Source: Rhodobacteraceae bacterium Araon29 (GTDB taxonomy: Bacteria; Pseudomonadota; Alphaproteobacteria; Rhodobacterales; Rhodobacteraceae). Taken from it: DNA of 51,697 nt. The translations under genes and the position numbers were made by a program. Positions 15,413 to 25,022 of this stretch are shown in pieces; position 1 is the first letter of the stretch; each line of letters begins with the position of its first letter. The notes beneath the pieces were generated by a model. The model ran no database searches. It saw only the letters and a program-made list of their open reading frames with translations, and was not told where the DNA came from. The DNA is taken from NCBI GenBank assembly GCA_039640505.1, contig CP046865.1:3607501-3659197 (forward strand), read 5' to 3'.

Positions 15413-16261
15413 ATGCAAAGGTCTGACGATTCTGTCGCTCCGATTATTATTAAGCGAAAAACAATTATAAATAGCAGCGCGCACCATGGCGGGGCCTGGA
15501 AAGTGGCCTATGCTGACTTTGTAACGGCTATGATGGCATTTTTCATGTTGATGTGGCTCTTGAATGCAACAACAGAAAAACAACGTAAGGGCCTTGCCGA
15601 TTATTTCAGCCCAACGCTTTCCATAAACCGGACAAGCGGTGGTGGCAGTGAAATGTTTGGTGGGGACTCCGTCGTATCGGTTGAATCTCTGCCTCATCAA
15701 GGTACCGGAGTGACATCGCCTCAAACCCCTGATTCATTAGGTGTTCATGGCATCAGTGGCCTGCAATCCAGCGCGCAAAACAGTAAAGCAGATCAGCGCG
15801 CGCTGCAAATAGTGCAAGAAAAGTTTATGGGGAAAACCGGAGAAAGTTCTATCGACGATTCTGTTCTTAAACATGTCATTACGCGCATAACCGACGTTGG
15901 CTTGATCATTGATATTTATGATCAACCAGGTTCTGTTCTTTTTGATGAGCTCAAATTACCAAGCGACACACTTAAACGTCTTTTAAATATGTTTGTTGAA
16001 GCCGCACCCATAGTAACAAATGACATTGCAATCGAAACACATGTGAGTGCTTCTCCGATCGTGCTGCAGGAACACCGAGAATGGAAGACCTCTTTCGAAA
16101 GAGCGTCAGCAGTGAGGCTATATCTGGAACAACAAGGGATGGATGCCCAAAGAATTAAAAGGATGACAGGCCATGCCGATCGAAGCCCATTTGCTGGCAA
16201 CCCGATGGCAAAAAGAAATAACCGCATTTCGCTCATATTCCTGCGAAAAAAAATGCCGTAA
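15413..16261 (+). CDS. motB: Flagellar motor protein MotB
   Basis: MotB anchors the stator to peptidoglycan and carries the proton-binding Asp. The 282-residue protein has HHGGAWKVAYADFVTAMMAF, which contains the conserved Asp at the start of the single membrane helix (about residues 30-50), then the plug region, and a C-terminal OmpA/MotB domain from about residue 140. ATG 15413 has AGGTGG upstream at good spacing; the open frame to 15362 is only TTG. motA is 10 kb away at 25992, so the stator genes are separated. It begins the block motB-flgE-flgK-flgL-flgI. Confidence 0.95.
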   Translation: MQRSDDSVAPIIIKRKTIINSSAHHGGAWKVAYADFVTAMMAFFMLMWLLNATTEKQRKGLADYFSPTLSINRTSGGGSEMFGGDSVVSVESLPHQGTGVTSPQTPDSLGVHGISGLQSSAQNSKADQRALQIVQEKFMGKTGESSIDDSVLKHVITRITDVGLIIDIYDQPGSVLFDELKLPSDTLKRLLNMFVEAAPIVTNDIAIETHVSASPIVLQEHREWKTSFERASAVRLYLEQQGMDAQRIKRMTGHADRSPFAGNPMAKRNNRISLIFLRKKMP

Positions 16262-16273
16262 AAATTTGACCTA

Positions 16274-16288
16274 TTAGTCTGTTGTTAA
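16274..16288. promoter_or_regulatory. CtrA-like site upstream of flgE
   Basis: TTAG-TCTGTTG-TTAA matches TTAA-N7-TTAA at seven of eight positions and lies 58 bases before the flgE start, in the 85-base motB-flgE spacer. CtrA commonly controls flagellar operons in Alphaproteobacteria. Confidence 0.4.
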
Positions 16289-16346
16289 AGCAATCGTCTT
16301 ACCTGTTGCATTGAATATCCCGTTTTGCGACAGAAAGGCGTATTAA

Positions 16347-17648
16347 ATGACTATTTCCTCATCCCTAAATGCTAGCGTTGCTGGTCTTGCGGCCAATGCA
16401 ACCCGTTTGGCCACAATTGCAGATAATATTGCAAACTCTTCAACATATGGCTACCGCCGCGTCGAAACCGACTTTCACTCTCTGGTGATTGGAAGCAAGG
16501 GCGATAAATATTCTGCTGGTGGCGTAAGAACTACGAATAAACGTCTGATAGATGAGGGCGGCGCTCTTATCACAACATCAAATTCAACCGACCTTGCAGT
16601 CCGCGGCCGCGGAATGCTACCGGTTTCACGCATCTCGGAAATTTCCGCAGATAATGGCAACAGCACAATGCTACTTGCGACAACCGGATCTTTCCGCACC
16701 AACGAAGATGGTCTCTTAACGACCGAATCTGGCTTGGTGCTGATGGGATGGCCAGCGCTTCCGGATGGAACAATTCCAACGTTTCCACGTGATACAAGTG
16801 ATGGGCTAGAGCCTATTCAAATCAATGTGAACCAGTTTTCTGGCGAGCCAACAACCAAGATGGATATCGCCATAAATTTACCCGCCACTGAAACAGATTC
16901 TAACGCCTCCGGAGAAGCAAAAAATACATCCATAGAGTACTTCGATAACCTAGGGCGGTCTGAGAATTTGCAAATTGAATTCTCCCCAACAATTCCTAGT
17001 GATGGGTCTTCTAACCAATGGACAATGACCTTTCGAGATACCGCGTCAAATTCTGATATTATTGGGGAATATATCATTGAATTTGAAGATGATCGTACCT
17101 CGGGTGGGACATTGAAATCCGTCACAATGACATCTGGCGGTGATTACGACAGCGGCTCCGGATCGTTGACCGTTGCGTTGGCTGGTGGACCATTAGAGAT
17201 AAAAATTGGAAAAATTGGCGATAACGATGGATTAACTCAACTTTCTGATACATTTGCAAATGTTTCAATTCAGAAAGATGGATCATCCGTCGGAAACCTA
17301 ACTTCAGTTTCAGTGGATGAGTCCGGTGATGTCTACGCATCTTTTGATACAGGAATATCGCGCCGCATCTATCAAGTTCCTTTGGTAGATTTACCAAACC
17401 GAAATGGTCTGGTTGCATTGGACAAGCAAACTTACATGCCATCTCCTGAAAGTGGCAGTTACTTTTTATGGGATGCCGGTGATGGGCCCACGGGCGATAT
17501 TGTGTCTCATGCCTTAGAAGAATCATCGACGGATGTGGCCGAAGAATTGACGAAAATGATACAAACCCAGCGGTCCTATACATCAAATGCCAAAGTCATC
17601 CAGACTGTAGATGAAATGTTGCAAGAAACCACAAATATAATCCGCTAG
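16347..17648 (+). CDS. flgE: Flagellar hook protein FlgE
   Basis: FlgE polymerises into the hook, the universal joint outside the outer membrane. The 433-residue protein has the rod/hook N-terminal heptad region (SLNASVAGLAANATRLATIA and NIANSSTYGYRR), the central FlgE insertion domain, and the C-terminal rod/hook motif QTQRSYTSNAKVIQTVDEML. Length is in the usual range. It follows motB with its own spacer containing a possible CtrA site and is 20 bases before flgK. Confidence 0.96.
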   Translation: MTISSSLNASVAGLAANATRLATIADNIANSSTYGYRRVETDFHSLVIGSKGDKYSAGGVRTTNKRLIDEGGALITTSNSTDLAVRGRGMLPVSRISEISADNGNSTMLLATTGSFRTNEDGLLTTESGLVLMGWPALPDGTIPTFPRDTSDGLEPIQINVNQFSGEPTTKMDIAINLPATETDSNASGEAKNTSIEYFDNLGRSENLQIEFSPTIPSDGSSNQWTMTFRDTASNSDIIGEYIIEFEDDRTSGGTLKSVTMTSGGDYDSGSGSLTVALAGGPLEIKIGKIGDNDGLTQLSDTFANVSIQKDGSSVGNLTSVSVDESGDVYASFDTGISRRIYQVPLVDLPNRNGLVALDKQTYMPSPESGSYFLWDAGDGPTGDIVSHALEESSTDVAEELTKMIQTQRSYTSNAKVIQTVDEMLQETTNIIR

Positions 17649-17668
17649 AACACCCAAAAAGGTAACCC

Positions 17669-19108
17669 ATGTCTATAGGCTCTGCTCTCTCAAATGCCCT
17701 ATCTGGTTTAGGGGCCGCCGCGAAATCGGCCGAGCTTATATCTTCAAATGTCTCAAATGCTCTCACTCCGGGATATGCAAAGCGGGATTTGATAGTATCA
17801 AGCCGCCATTCCTCTCAGGGCGGCGTCAAAATTGATGGTGTTCTGCGTCAAGAAGATACAGTTGTCATCAAGGAGCGCCGTCTGGCAGATGCCAAGAATG
17901 AGCAATCATCAGCGCGGTCGCTCTTTTTTGACAACTTGATCAAGTTAATTGGCGAAACAGGTTCGGGGAATACACTTTCGGACGATATATCTAACTTAGA
18001 AAGCAAATTAATAGAAGCTTCAGGTCTGCCAAAAGATACAAACCGTTTACGGGCCGTTTTCAATGCTGCAAGCGCTGTAGCCCAGCGCTTCAATAAAATT
18101 TCAAATGGAATTCAAAAAGAAAGATTGCAGGCGGACAATACGATAAATGAGCAAGTAAAAGCACTTAATACATCATTAAATGCCTTGAAAAAATTGAACC
18201 AACAAATTGTAACTGCACAATCCTTATCAAAGAATACAGCTAGTTTGATGGATAAACGCAATCAACTGCTTGATAAAATTTCCAAAATTTTACCAGTTAA
18301 GATCTTTGATCGTGGCGAAGGTAAAATGTCATTGTATTCCACATCTGGCCAGATGCTGCTTGATAGCACTGTTGCAAAGATATCATTCGAGCCAACGAGA
18401 AGCTTAAATTCACACTCAGACGTCAAAAAACAAACGCTTTCAAAATTACTGATTGAAGGTCAAGCCAATGTTTCAAATTTTGACCTAAAACTTGCAGGTG
18501 GGACACTAGCAGCAGCCTTTGAAATCCGCGATGCTCTCGGACCCGAAATGCAGTCAACACTGGATGATCTAGCAATGAATGTCGCCAAAACCCTAGGTAA
18601 TTCTGAGATTGACCCAAGTCTTGGGGAAAATGATCCAGGGTTGTTCACTGACCGCGGTGCGAACGCCACTTCAAACAACCTTGCGGGTCTTTCGGCAAGG
18701 TTGGAAATTAATGAACGGGTTGATCCAAGCAAAGGGGGTGCGCTTTGGCGTATACGCGAAGGAATAGGCATTGCAAGCTCAGTTGATGAGGGAAGCGCCG
18801 ATCTACTGGTAAAGCTTGCTGAGGCCCTTGGCCATGAAAGTCCTGGCGCAGGCAGTCAAGAAATGTCTATTTTTGATCAGACTTCTTTCCTGTTATCCGA
18901 TGTAACACTGCAAAGTGCCGACGCTGAAACTGAAGCAGTCTTTAATTCCAGCTTTCTCAAAGATCTAAAATTGCGTGAACAAAGCCACGCCGTAAATACC
19001 GACCAGGAAATGCAGCATCTTCTACAGGTAAAGCAAGCCTTCGCCGCCAATGCCAAAATCATCCAAGCCGCCGATGAAATGCTATCCCTCATATTGAAGC
19101 TTAAATAA
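17669..19108 (+). CDS. flgK: Hook-associated protein 1 (FlgK)
   Basis: FlgK is the first junction protein between hook and filament. The 479-residue protein has the shared rod/hook N-terminal region (SALSNALSGLGAAAKSAELI, then NVSNALTPGYAKR) and C-terminal helix LLQVKQAFAANAKIIQAADE, with a coiled-coil middle (about 130-215) and beta domains. Its stop overlaps the flgL start (TAATG), so the two junction proteins are coupled. Confidence 0.95.
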   Translation: MSIGSALSNALSGLGAAAKSAELISSNVSNALTPGYAKRDLIVSSRHSSQGGVKIDGVLRQEDTVVIKERRLADAKNEQSSARSLFFDNLIKLIGETGSGNTLSDDISNLESKLIEASGLPKDTNRLRAVFNAASAVAQRFNKISNGIQKERLQADNTINEQVKALNTSLNALKKLNQQIVTAQSLSKNTASLMDKRNQLLDKISKILPVKIFDRGEGKMSLYSTSGQMLLDSTVAKISFEPTRSLNSHSDVKKQTLSKLLIEGQANVSNFDLKLAGGTLAAAFEIRDALGPEMQSTLDDLAMNVAKTLGNSEIDPSLGENDPGLFTDRGANATSNNLAGLSARLEINERVDPSKGGALWRIREGIGIASSVDEGSADLLVKLAEALGHESPGAGSQEMSIFDQTSFLLSDVTLQSADAETEAVFNSSFLKDLKLREQSHAVNTDQEMQHLLQVKQAFAANAKIIQAADEMLSLILKLK

Positions 19109-20112
19109 TGACTATATCTGCAACATCCGATTTATCCAAACTGTTGATTTTTCAAGATCGATCCAGTTTACTTAATGCAAAAATAACATCTCTCAATCAG
19201 GAACTTATCACCGGCAGGCTTTCTAATCTTGGTCAGGATCGCACAGCACATATTCCCAGAATTCAATATTTAGAGCGCCAAATTGAGATCATATCCGCCT
19301 ATGAAACTGTTCAAAAGGATGCAAATTCTTATTTTGACCAAGTGGATTTATCTGTCGAAAAAATACAAAATCTAGTTCAGGATGTTGGACAAACACTCAT
19401 TCAAGACATTGGCTCAAATGCACAAATCTCTCATGCGAAAACTCAAAAAATGACCATGACACTTTTTGAGGGCTTGATCTCTGCTTTGAACCGTAAAGGC
19501 CCTAGCGGATTCTTGTTTTCAGGTAGTAAAACCAGTCAATCACCCTTTCCCTTGGCAAAAGATATTATTGAAAAAGTTCAAAGTTTTTCATCAGGCTCTG
19601 CGTCAAAAGAGGAGCTTGTGGACAAACTGGATGATTGGTTTGATGGGCCGTCCTCACCGTTCCAGAAAGACATTTACAAAGGCTCTCAAACAGGCATTAA
19701 GACTTTTCAAATTTCGCCTGATATGCCTGCTCAGCTTGAACTTCGTGCAAATGATCACCATTTTCGCGATCTTCTCAAAAGCGCTGCTCTTGCTGTTGTT
19801 GCCACCACGGCCTCATTATCAAAAAACGAGCAGAAGAGTGCTCTTAAATTTGCCGCTGAAGGACTTCTGAGCGCAAATGACGCATTAATCGAAGTGCGCG
19901 CAGAGCTTGGGAGTTTAAAGGAAAAAATTGAAGATCAGGTAACACACGACACAGCTCAACTTGTCACCTTTAAGCAAAGCTATAATGATCTAACAGTTGC
20001 TGATCCTTATGAAACTGCCACTAAATTAAAAGCTGCTGAAAACCAATTGGAAAGCCTTTATCTGTTGACTTCACATTTATCCAAGCTTTCTTTCATGGAT
20101 TATTTTGAATGA
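19108..20112 (+). CDS. flgL: Hook-associated protein 3 (FlgL), divergent
   Basis: The 334-residue protein has a flagellin-like N-terminus with coiled-coil helices (SSLLNAKITSLNQELITGR) and a C-terminal helix that resembles flagellin family members; no typical variable domain. Its place between flgK and flgI, with a TAATG overlap to flgK and a four-base overlap to flgI, makes FlgL by far the likeliest identity. FlgL forms the last ring between hook and filament. Sequence conservation is weak. Confidence 0.85.
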   Translation: MTISATSDLSKLLIFQDRSSLLNAKITSLNQELITGRLSNLGQDRTAHIPRIQYLERQIEIISAYETVQKDANSYFDQVDLSVEKIQNLVQDVGQTLIQDIGSNAQISHAKTQKMTMTLFEGLISALNRKGPSGFLFSGSKTSQSPFPLAKDIIEKVQSFSSGSASKEELVDKLDDWFDGPSSPFQKDIYKGSQTGIKTFQISPDMPAQLELRANDHHFRDLLKSAALAVVATTASLSKNEQKSALKFAAEGLLSANDALIEVRAELGSLKEKIEDQVTHDTAQLVTFKQSYNDLTVADPYETATKLKAAENQLESLYLLTSHLSKLSFMDYFE

Positions 20113-21212
20113 AGTGTTTTATGTTCTTTGTTTTGTGCATGGTGTCCTGGGTGCCTTCCGGATTTGCAACGCCCATTCGGATAAAAGATCTTGTTGAATA
20201 TGAAGGTGTGCGCGCCAATGATCTAATTGGCTACGGTTTGGTGGTGGGCCTTGACGGAACTGGGGACAGCCTGCGAAATGCCCCATTTACAGAAGAAATC
20301 ATGTCGAATGTTCTTGAGCGCCTAGGAGTGAATATTACCGGAGAGCAGTTTAGGCCAAAAAACGTTGCAGCCGTTTTTGCAACGGCGCATTTGCCGGCCT
20401 TTGCACGCGCCGGATCGAAAATTGATGTTTCGGTTTCTGCAATCGGTGACTCCAAAAGTCTATTAGGGGGCACCCTAATCATGACACCGCTCAATGCGGC
20501 AGATGGGCAAATATATGCGGTTGCTCAGGGCGCACTTATCGCCGGCGGCGCCTCTGTAGAAGGCGATGCCGGAAAACAAGTCAACGGCGTTCCAACATCA
20601 GGTGTGATCCCATCAGGGGCAAGAATAGAACGTGAGGTGGATTACGATTTTTCAAAAATAGAAAGATTACGTTTGGCGTTACGCGAGGCTGATTTTACAA
20701 CTGCTCTGCGTATTGAAAACAGTATCAATCGTGCTTACGGCCTCAATGTCGCACGTATGCTTGACGCTGGAACTGTTGTTATCGATATTATAAAAACAAA
20801 ATCCCTTTCGCCTGCACATGCCATTAGCAAAATTGAAAATCTTGTCGTCGAACCTGAACGCAAAGCTCGGGTTGTTGTGGATCAACGTTCGGGAACAATC
20901 GTTATGGGCGAAGACGTGCGCATTTCACATGTAGCAATATCCCAGGGCACACTATCCCTTCGTATTCGCGAAACCCCGCTCGCAATTCAACCCAATCCGT
21001 TTTCAAAAGGCGAGACATTGCTGGTGCCCAGAACAGATGTCAGCATCGTTGACGAAAATGAAGTGGCTTTGGCCGAAATCCCTTCGGGTGCAAGCCTATC
21101 TGAGCTAGTGTCCGGCCTTAATGCATTAGGTGTATCACCGAGAAATATGATCGATATATTGAAAAGTATCAAAGCTGCAGGCGCACTCCATGCAGAATTT
21201 GTAGTGCACTAA
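20109..21212 (+). CDS. flgI: Flagellar P-ring protein FlgI
   Basis: FlgI forms the periplasmic P ring around the rod in peptidoglycan. The 367-residue protein has an N-terminal signal peptide (cleavage likely near SGFA-TPIRIKDL), then the family blocks DLIGYGLVVGLDGTGDS and LLGGTLIMTPLNAADGQIYA, and a C-terminal SASLSELVSGLNALGVSPR-type region. It shares four bases with flgL upstream and, converging, four bases with the 3' end of fliP. It is expected to need FlgA as chaperone, encoded at 35302-35718. Confidence 0.96.
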   Translation: MKCFMFFVLCMVSWVPSGFATPIRIKDLVEYEGVRANDLIGYGLVVGLDGTGDSLRNAPFTEEIMSNVLERLGVNITGEQFRPKNVAAVFATAHLPAFARAGSKIDVSVSAIGDSKSLLGGTLIMTPLNAADGQIYAVAQGALIAGGASVEGDAGKQVNGVPTSGVIPSGARIEREVDYDFSKIERLRLALREADFTTALRIENSINRAYGLNVARMLDAGTVVIDIIKTKSLSPAHAISKIENLVVEPERKARVVVDQRSGTIVMGEDVRISHVAISQGTLSLRIRETPLAIQPNPFSKGETLLVPRTDVSIVDENEVALAEIPSGASLSELVSGLNALGVSPRNMIDILKSIKAAGALHAEFVVH

Positions 21213-21943
21213 TGGACATACCCTCGGACCAGTGCTTCTGCGATCAATGCCCAACCGTTGGCAACAACAAAAAACGCAAGCTTAAACGGCAAAGCAACCA
21301 TAGCTGGGGGAACCATCATCATACCCATAGACATCAAAATAGCAGCAACCACCAAGTCGATGATCACGAACGGTAGGAAAATTAGGAATCCTATTTGAAA
21401 GGCGCGGGCTATTTCAGAGAGCATAAAACTTGGAATTAATACGGAAAGTGGCGGTGGGCTTTCGCTGTAAAGGTCTAAATTTCGAAGCGCAGAAAGCGAG
21501 GATAGAGTATCTTGGTCAACCCGGCCAAGCATAAATTTCGCAAAAGGTGCCGTTGTTTTCTTCAGCGCTTCCTCAACAGCCATCTGTTGTTGAAAATAGG
21601 GGGCGACCCCATCAATCCATGCTGCTGTGAACACCGGTTCCATAATAAAATATGTCAGGAATAATGCGAGGCTCACCAATAGCATATTTGGTGGAGCTTG
21701 CTGAAGCCCTAGTGCTTGGCGCAATATGGAAAGGACCGTTATGATAAAAGGAAAGCAGGTCACCATTATCGCAATCCCCGGGGCCAAACTAAGAACTGTA
21801 ATTAAAATGATCAATTGAAGCGTCTTTAGGGTTAAAGAGCTTTCTTCCAAGAAATCTATGGAAAACCCCTGTGCGTTTGCCTGAGTTGCACACATTAAAA
21901 GTGCTAATAGGCAATATAAAATAATATGTGTAGTTTTGCTCAT
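21209..21943 (-). CDS. fliP: Flagellar export gate protein FliP
   Basis: FliP is the core of the export gate with FliQ and FliR. The 244-residue protein has a cleavable signal peptide (MSKTTHIILYCLLALLMCAT, cut near NAQG), then membrane helices and the family motifs QAPPNMLLVSLALFLTYFIM and FMLSEIARAFQIGFLIFLPF. ATG 21943 overlaps the fliN stop by four bases. The 3' end overlaps flgI on the other strand. It is the last gene of the block fliF-fliH-fliN-fliP. Confidence 0.96.
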   Translation of the reverse strand: MSKTTHIILYCLLALLMCATQANAQGFSIDFLEESSLTLKTLQLIILITVLSLAPGIAIMVTCFPFIITVLSILRQALGLQQAPPNMLLVSLALFLTYFIMEPVFTAAWIDGVAPYFQQQMAVEEALKKTTAPFAKFMLGRVDQDTLSSLSALRNLDLYSESPPPLSVLIPSFMLSEIARAFQIGFLIFLPFVIIDLVVAAILMSMGMMMVPPAMVALPFKLAFFVVANGWALIAEALVRGYVH

Positions 21944-22242
21944 GAAAGCATAAATTTGCTGTCTATAATTTCGGTCAGCCGAATTGCCAACTTTCCTGCA
22001 TTCATTCCATCTGCAATTTCTTCTAAATTGCCACAAGCGATTAATTGACTACCCACATAGAGCTCGACAGGATCATCGATTTGTGTGTCCAAGGCCAGAA
22101 CAGCATTGTGTTCAAGTTCTAACAGCTCCTTAATTGTTGGGCGCGCTTTCCCAACTATTACCGTCACTTCAATCGGCACAGATCTGAACGGGCTTTGGTC
22201 TGTTTGAAGATTTATATCTTTTTGTTGGGGGGCTTCAGCCAT
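21940..22242 (-). CDS. fliN: Flagellar motor switch protein FliN
   Basis: The 100-residue protein has the SpoA (surface presentation of antigens) domain (about residues 22-96), with PIEVTVIVGKARPTIKELLE and the C-terminal AIRLTEII. FliN tetramers build the lower C-ring and hold FliH and CheY contacts. Start overlaps fliH by eight bases; stop overlaps fliP. FliM and FliG, its usual partners, are not in this window. Confidence 0.92.
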   Translation of the reverse strand: MAEAPQQKDINLQTDQSPFRSVPIEVTVIVGKARPTIKELLELEHNAVLALDTQIDDPVELYVGSQLIACGNLEEIADGMNAGKLAIRLTEIIDSKFMLS

Positions 22243-22834
22243 ATCTTACAGATCCCTTTTCTGGGTCAAAAAATGTCGATACTGTTCCAGAAATTTTTTC
22301 CAAAAATGCAGTAAAATCTATTTCCATTTCTGTGTGACCAATTTCCAATAGCGCTGTATCTTTGCTAAGGTATCGATCACCTTTGACCCGAAACGGCATA
22401 TCAAGACTTTGGTCCAATTCTTTGGATAGAACGTCAGCGTGATCTGGGTGAACCCGCAAGTTTACGGTTGGATTGCTGCTATCACTGGCAAGCTCTTGAA
22501 TAGTTTCTAAAACAAATGCTGGAAAGCTGTTGTGCAAAATCATCGGCAAGACAGACTGAATGATCTCTTCTATCACCGGAGCAAGACTTTTTAAAATGCC
22601 ATTGCGCGCTTCATGATACGTAAATGTTAAATCCGACAGGTTTTCACGAAGGGTTGCAGAAATGGAATCTGTATTGTCTTTCAACGCCTTGGTCGCGTCA
22701 TCCCAGCCAGCCTTATAGCCAGCGTCAAACCCTTCAAGGCGAACCAAATCAAAGATTTCCTCATTCGCGCTACCACCATTGCGTCGAGCGCTGTCATATG
22801 CAGAAAAATCTTCTAAAAGATGGGCGATGGTCAT
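22235..22834 (-). CDS. fliH: Flagellar assembly protein FliH
   Basis: FliH links the export ATPase FliI to the C-ring. The 199-residue protein has an N-terminal acidic, poorly conserved part, a GYKAGWDDATKAL helix of the FliH type (G-x3-G-like), and a C-terminal FliH domain (about 100-185) with VNLRVHPDHADVL. ATG 22834 overlaps the fliF stop as ATGA; the frame is open to TTG 22861 but inside fliF. Position between fliF and fliN supports the call. Confidence 0.85.
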   Translation of the reverse strand: MTIAHLLEDFSAYDSARRNGGSANEEIFDLVRLEGFDAGYKAGWDDATKALKDNTDSISATLRENLSDLTFTYHEARNGILKSLAPVIEEIIQSVLPMILHNSFPAFVLETIQELASDSSNPTVNLRVHPDHADVLSKELDQSLDMPFRVKGDRYLSKDTALLEIGHTEMEIDFTAFLEKISGTVSTFFDPEKGSVRYG

Positions 22835-24405
22835 GGCGTTTTTCGGCCTTCTTCCAGCCAATTACGCAATATCTCGACGGTTTCTTCTTGTTTGTCTCCG
22901 ATCATGTTGCGCAAACGGTTAACCGTATCATGCGCCCCTGAAACATGTTGATTTTGTGCGCCCACTTCGACCAGCGCCGTTAGTGGTTCTCGGCCCTCTG
23001 TTTCCATTTGCCCAAGAGAGACTTGCGGTTGGGGTGATCCTACGATGGGCCCCGAAATCAGATTGGTATCTGCCGCCTTAACTGTGGTTAAAACAATAGG
23101 TCGAATAACTCGTAGGCCCAAAATTAACGCTATTACGGCCAAAACTAAAACTTTTAGAAGCGAGGTTATATCAACTTCTGGAAAAAACATGCTCGTAGGG
23201 TTAGGTGTAGTCACTTGGGCAGTTCTTGGCTTAAAATCAAGCGCTTTGACCGTAATAACGTCCCCTCGGTTACTTTGAAAGCCGGCAATTGATTCAACCA
23301 GCTCTCTAATATCACTTAATATATCTAAGGTCTGCTCTGGATCGCTTGCAGCAATCGCTTGCCTATTTACCAAGACAGCCACAGTCATTCGTTCAATTCT
23401 ATGTGGCGATTTCGTTAGCTCTCTTTGAGTTTCGGAAACCTCATAGTTTGTTGTTTCTCGGATTTCCGTGGTGGCGGTTTGAGAACCGCTTAAAGCTTGA
23501 CCACCCGCATCTGGCAGATTTGATGCAACCCCTACAGTTTGATCGTCTGCCGCCTTTGAGGTGGACTCGGTTTCGATAGAGTTAACGCTAATTGCAACAC
23601 GGCTTTTTGGGTCAAAACTTTTCTCTATAATTGATTCTGTATTTTGAAAAGTTTCAAGGCTTACTTCTGCGATGGCGTTTCCAAATCCCAGATGCGCCGC
23701 CAGCAAATGCTCAACCTTGGCCTTAATTCGCGCGGCTTGTTCGTCAGCCAGCGGCGTTGTGTTTTTAGCCTCAGAATCCGCAATCAGACCAAAGTCTTCA
23801 TCAATGACAGCAACAGCAGACACAGCCAATCCTGATACAGCCGAGCTAACCAGATATTTTAGCGCTTTGGCCTGTTGCAGACTGATGCCGCCATTGGTTG
23901 GACTAATTGTTACCGAGGCTTTTGTTTTCAGCTGTTGTCCGATGAATTTAGTCGATGGATTAGAAATATGAACACGAGCCGAGTTTATGTGCGGGCTAGA
24001 GGCTATTGTCCTTGCCAATTCACCTTCTTTGGCACGCCAATAGGCTGCATCAAACATTTGCGAAGTCGTGCTGAAACCAGACAGATTATCGAGCAGCTCA
24101 TAACCCTGTGTCGAGGCCTTTGGCAAACCTATACTGGCCAGTGTCATGCGAAGTTCATCGCGTTGTTTTTGATCAACGAAAATAGATCCATTTCTAATCT
24201 GATATAAGACACCACGCTGATCGAGTGCCGCTATCACATGTCCTGCAGAGCCGCTTTCTAATCCGGCATATAAGAGCTTGTAAGAAGGTGCTAAGGCCGC
24301 GCGCACAAAAAACCCAACAACCAACACAAGCAGTCCAGTTGAAAGACCCAGTAAAATACGCCTTTTGACTGACATATTTTGCATCATCATTGTGAAATTT
24401 TCCAA
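22831..24405 (-). CDS. fliF: Flagellar MS-ring protein FliF
   Basis: FliF forms the MS ring in the inner membrane. The 524-residue form has an N-terminal membrane helix (about 22-44), the YscJ/FliF ring domains with LYAGLESGSAGHVIAALDQR and FDAAYWRAKEGELARTI, a second helix near residue 435, and a C-terminal tail VEILRNWLEEG that resembles the FliG-binding segment. The start is uncertain: TTG 24405 has GGAGAG just upstream, GTG 24438 has no clear binding site, and ATG 24390 is also in frame. It begins the minus block fliF-fliH-fliN-fliP and is divergent from fliL across a spacer holding a CtrA-like site. Confidence 0.93.
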   Translation of the reverse strand: MENFTMMMQNMSVKRRILLGLSTGLLVLVVGFFVRAALAPSYKLLYAGLESGSAGHVIAALDQRGVLYQIRNGSIFVDQKQRDELRMTLASIGLPKASTQGYELLDNLSGFSTTSQMFDAAYWRAKEGELARTIASSPHINSARVHISNPSTKFIGQQLKTKASVTISPTNGGISLQQAKALKYLVSSAVSGLAVSAVAVIDEDFGLIADSEAKNTTPLADEQAARIKAKVEHLLAAHLGFGNAIAEVSLETFQNTESIIEKSFDPKSRVAISVNSIETESTSKAADDQTVGVASNLPDAGGQALSGSQTATTEIRETTNYEVSETQRELTKSPHRIERMTVAVLVNRQAIAASDPEQTLDILSDIRELVESIAGFQSNRGDVITVKALDFKPRTAQVTTPNPTSMFFPEVDITSLLKVLVLAVIALILGLRVIRPIVLTTVKAADTNLISGPIVGSPQPQVSLGQMETEGREPLTALVEVGAQNQHVSGAHDTVNRLRNMIGDKQEETVEILRNWLEEGRKTP

Positions 24406-24462
24406 AGAACTCTCCGCCTGCCGCAACTTCTGTTGCACAGGTTTAGGTTTGGATGATCTGCC

Positions 24463-24477
24463 TTAAGATTCGGTTAG
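24463..24477. promoter_or_regulatory. CtrA-like site between fliF and fliL
   Basis: TTAA-GATTCGG-TTAG matches TTAA-N7-TTAA at seven of eight positions. It lies in the divergent spacer that must drive fliF to the left and fliL to the right. Confidence 0.45.
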
Positions 24478-24525
24478 TGGCGCAGGGTTTATAAGTTAAT
24501 CGTGACAGCAAAATGGAATTTGCAC

Positions 24526-25011
24526 ATGGTTGATACCAAGACAGACTCTGAAGTATTTCAAAAACCCAATTATAAGCCTCTGTTAATTATAAGCTTTATA
24601 TTATCTTTGATACTAGGATTTGGGGCTTTTTACCTGATCCAATATCTATACCCATCACATACCGAATCAACCCACAAAAGCCTGGTTTCCGACCAAGCTT
24701 ACGATGCTGATGATTTTGCATTTGTGCCGTTGGACCCAATCATCATTTCGTTTGGAAAGGGCGCTGACAAGTCACATTTGAGGCTTCGAGCGCAGCTTGA
24801 GGTTCCTAGCGCGCAGCAACACAAGGTGGAACAGCTCAAACCGCGTATCGTTGATGTTTTGAATACTTTTCTGAGCGCAATTGAATTGTCGGAACTAGAG
24901 CAACCAGCTGCATTGTCACTACTTAGGGCGAAAATGTTGCGCCGCGTGAAAATTGTTCTTGGTGAAACCACCGTAAACGAACTTTTGATTTCAGAATTTG
25001 TGTTAAATTAA
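24526..25011 (+). CDS. fliL: Flagellar basal-body protein FliL
   Basis: FliL surrounds the stator at the basal body and supports torque. The 161-residue protein has one membrane helix (about residues 20-42) and a periplasmic FliL domain with FAFVPLDPIIISFGK and a C-terminal segment ELLISEFVLN, typical of the family. ATG 24526 and GTG 24502 are both possible; the former has a weak GGA. It is the first gene of the long plus-strand motor and export block. A second FliL-like protein is encoded at 34068-34562. Confidence 0.9.
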   Translation: MVDTKTDSEVFQKPNYKPLLIISFILSLILGFGAFYLIQYLYPSHTESTHKSLVSDQAYDADDFAFVPLDPIIISFGKGADKSHLRLRAQLEVPSAQQHKVEQLKPRIVDVLNTFLSAIELSELEQPAALSLLRAKMLRRVKIVLGETTVNELLISEFVLN

Positions 25012-25022
25012 GGACTATAAAA

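Noticed and set aside
16475-16702. Antisense frames within flgE, flgK, fliF and other genes
   Set aside because: They are shadows of well-supported genes, with no binding sites and no family resemblance.
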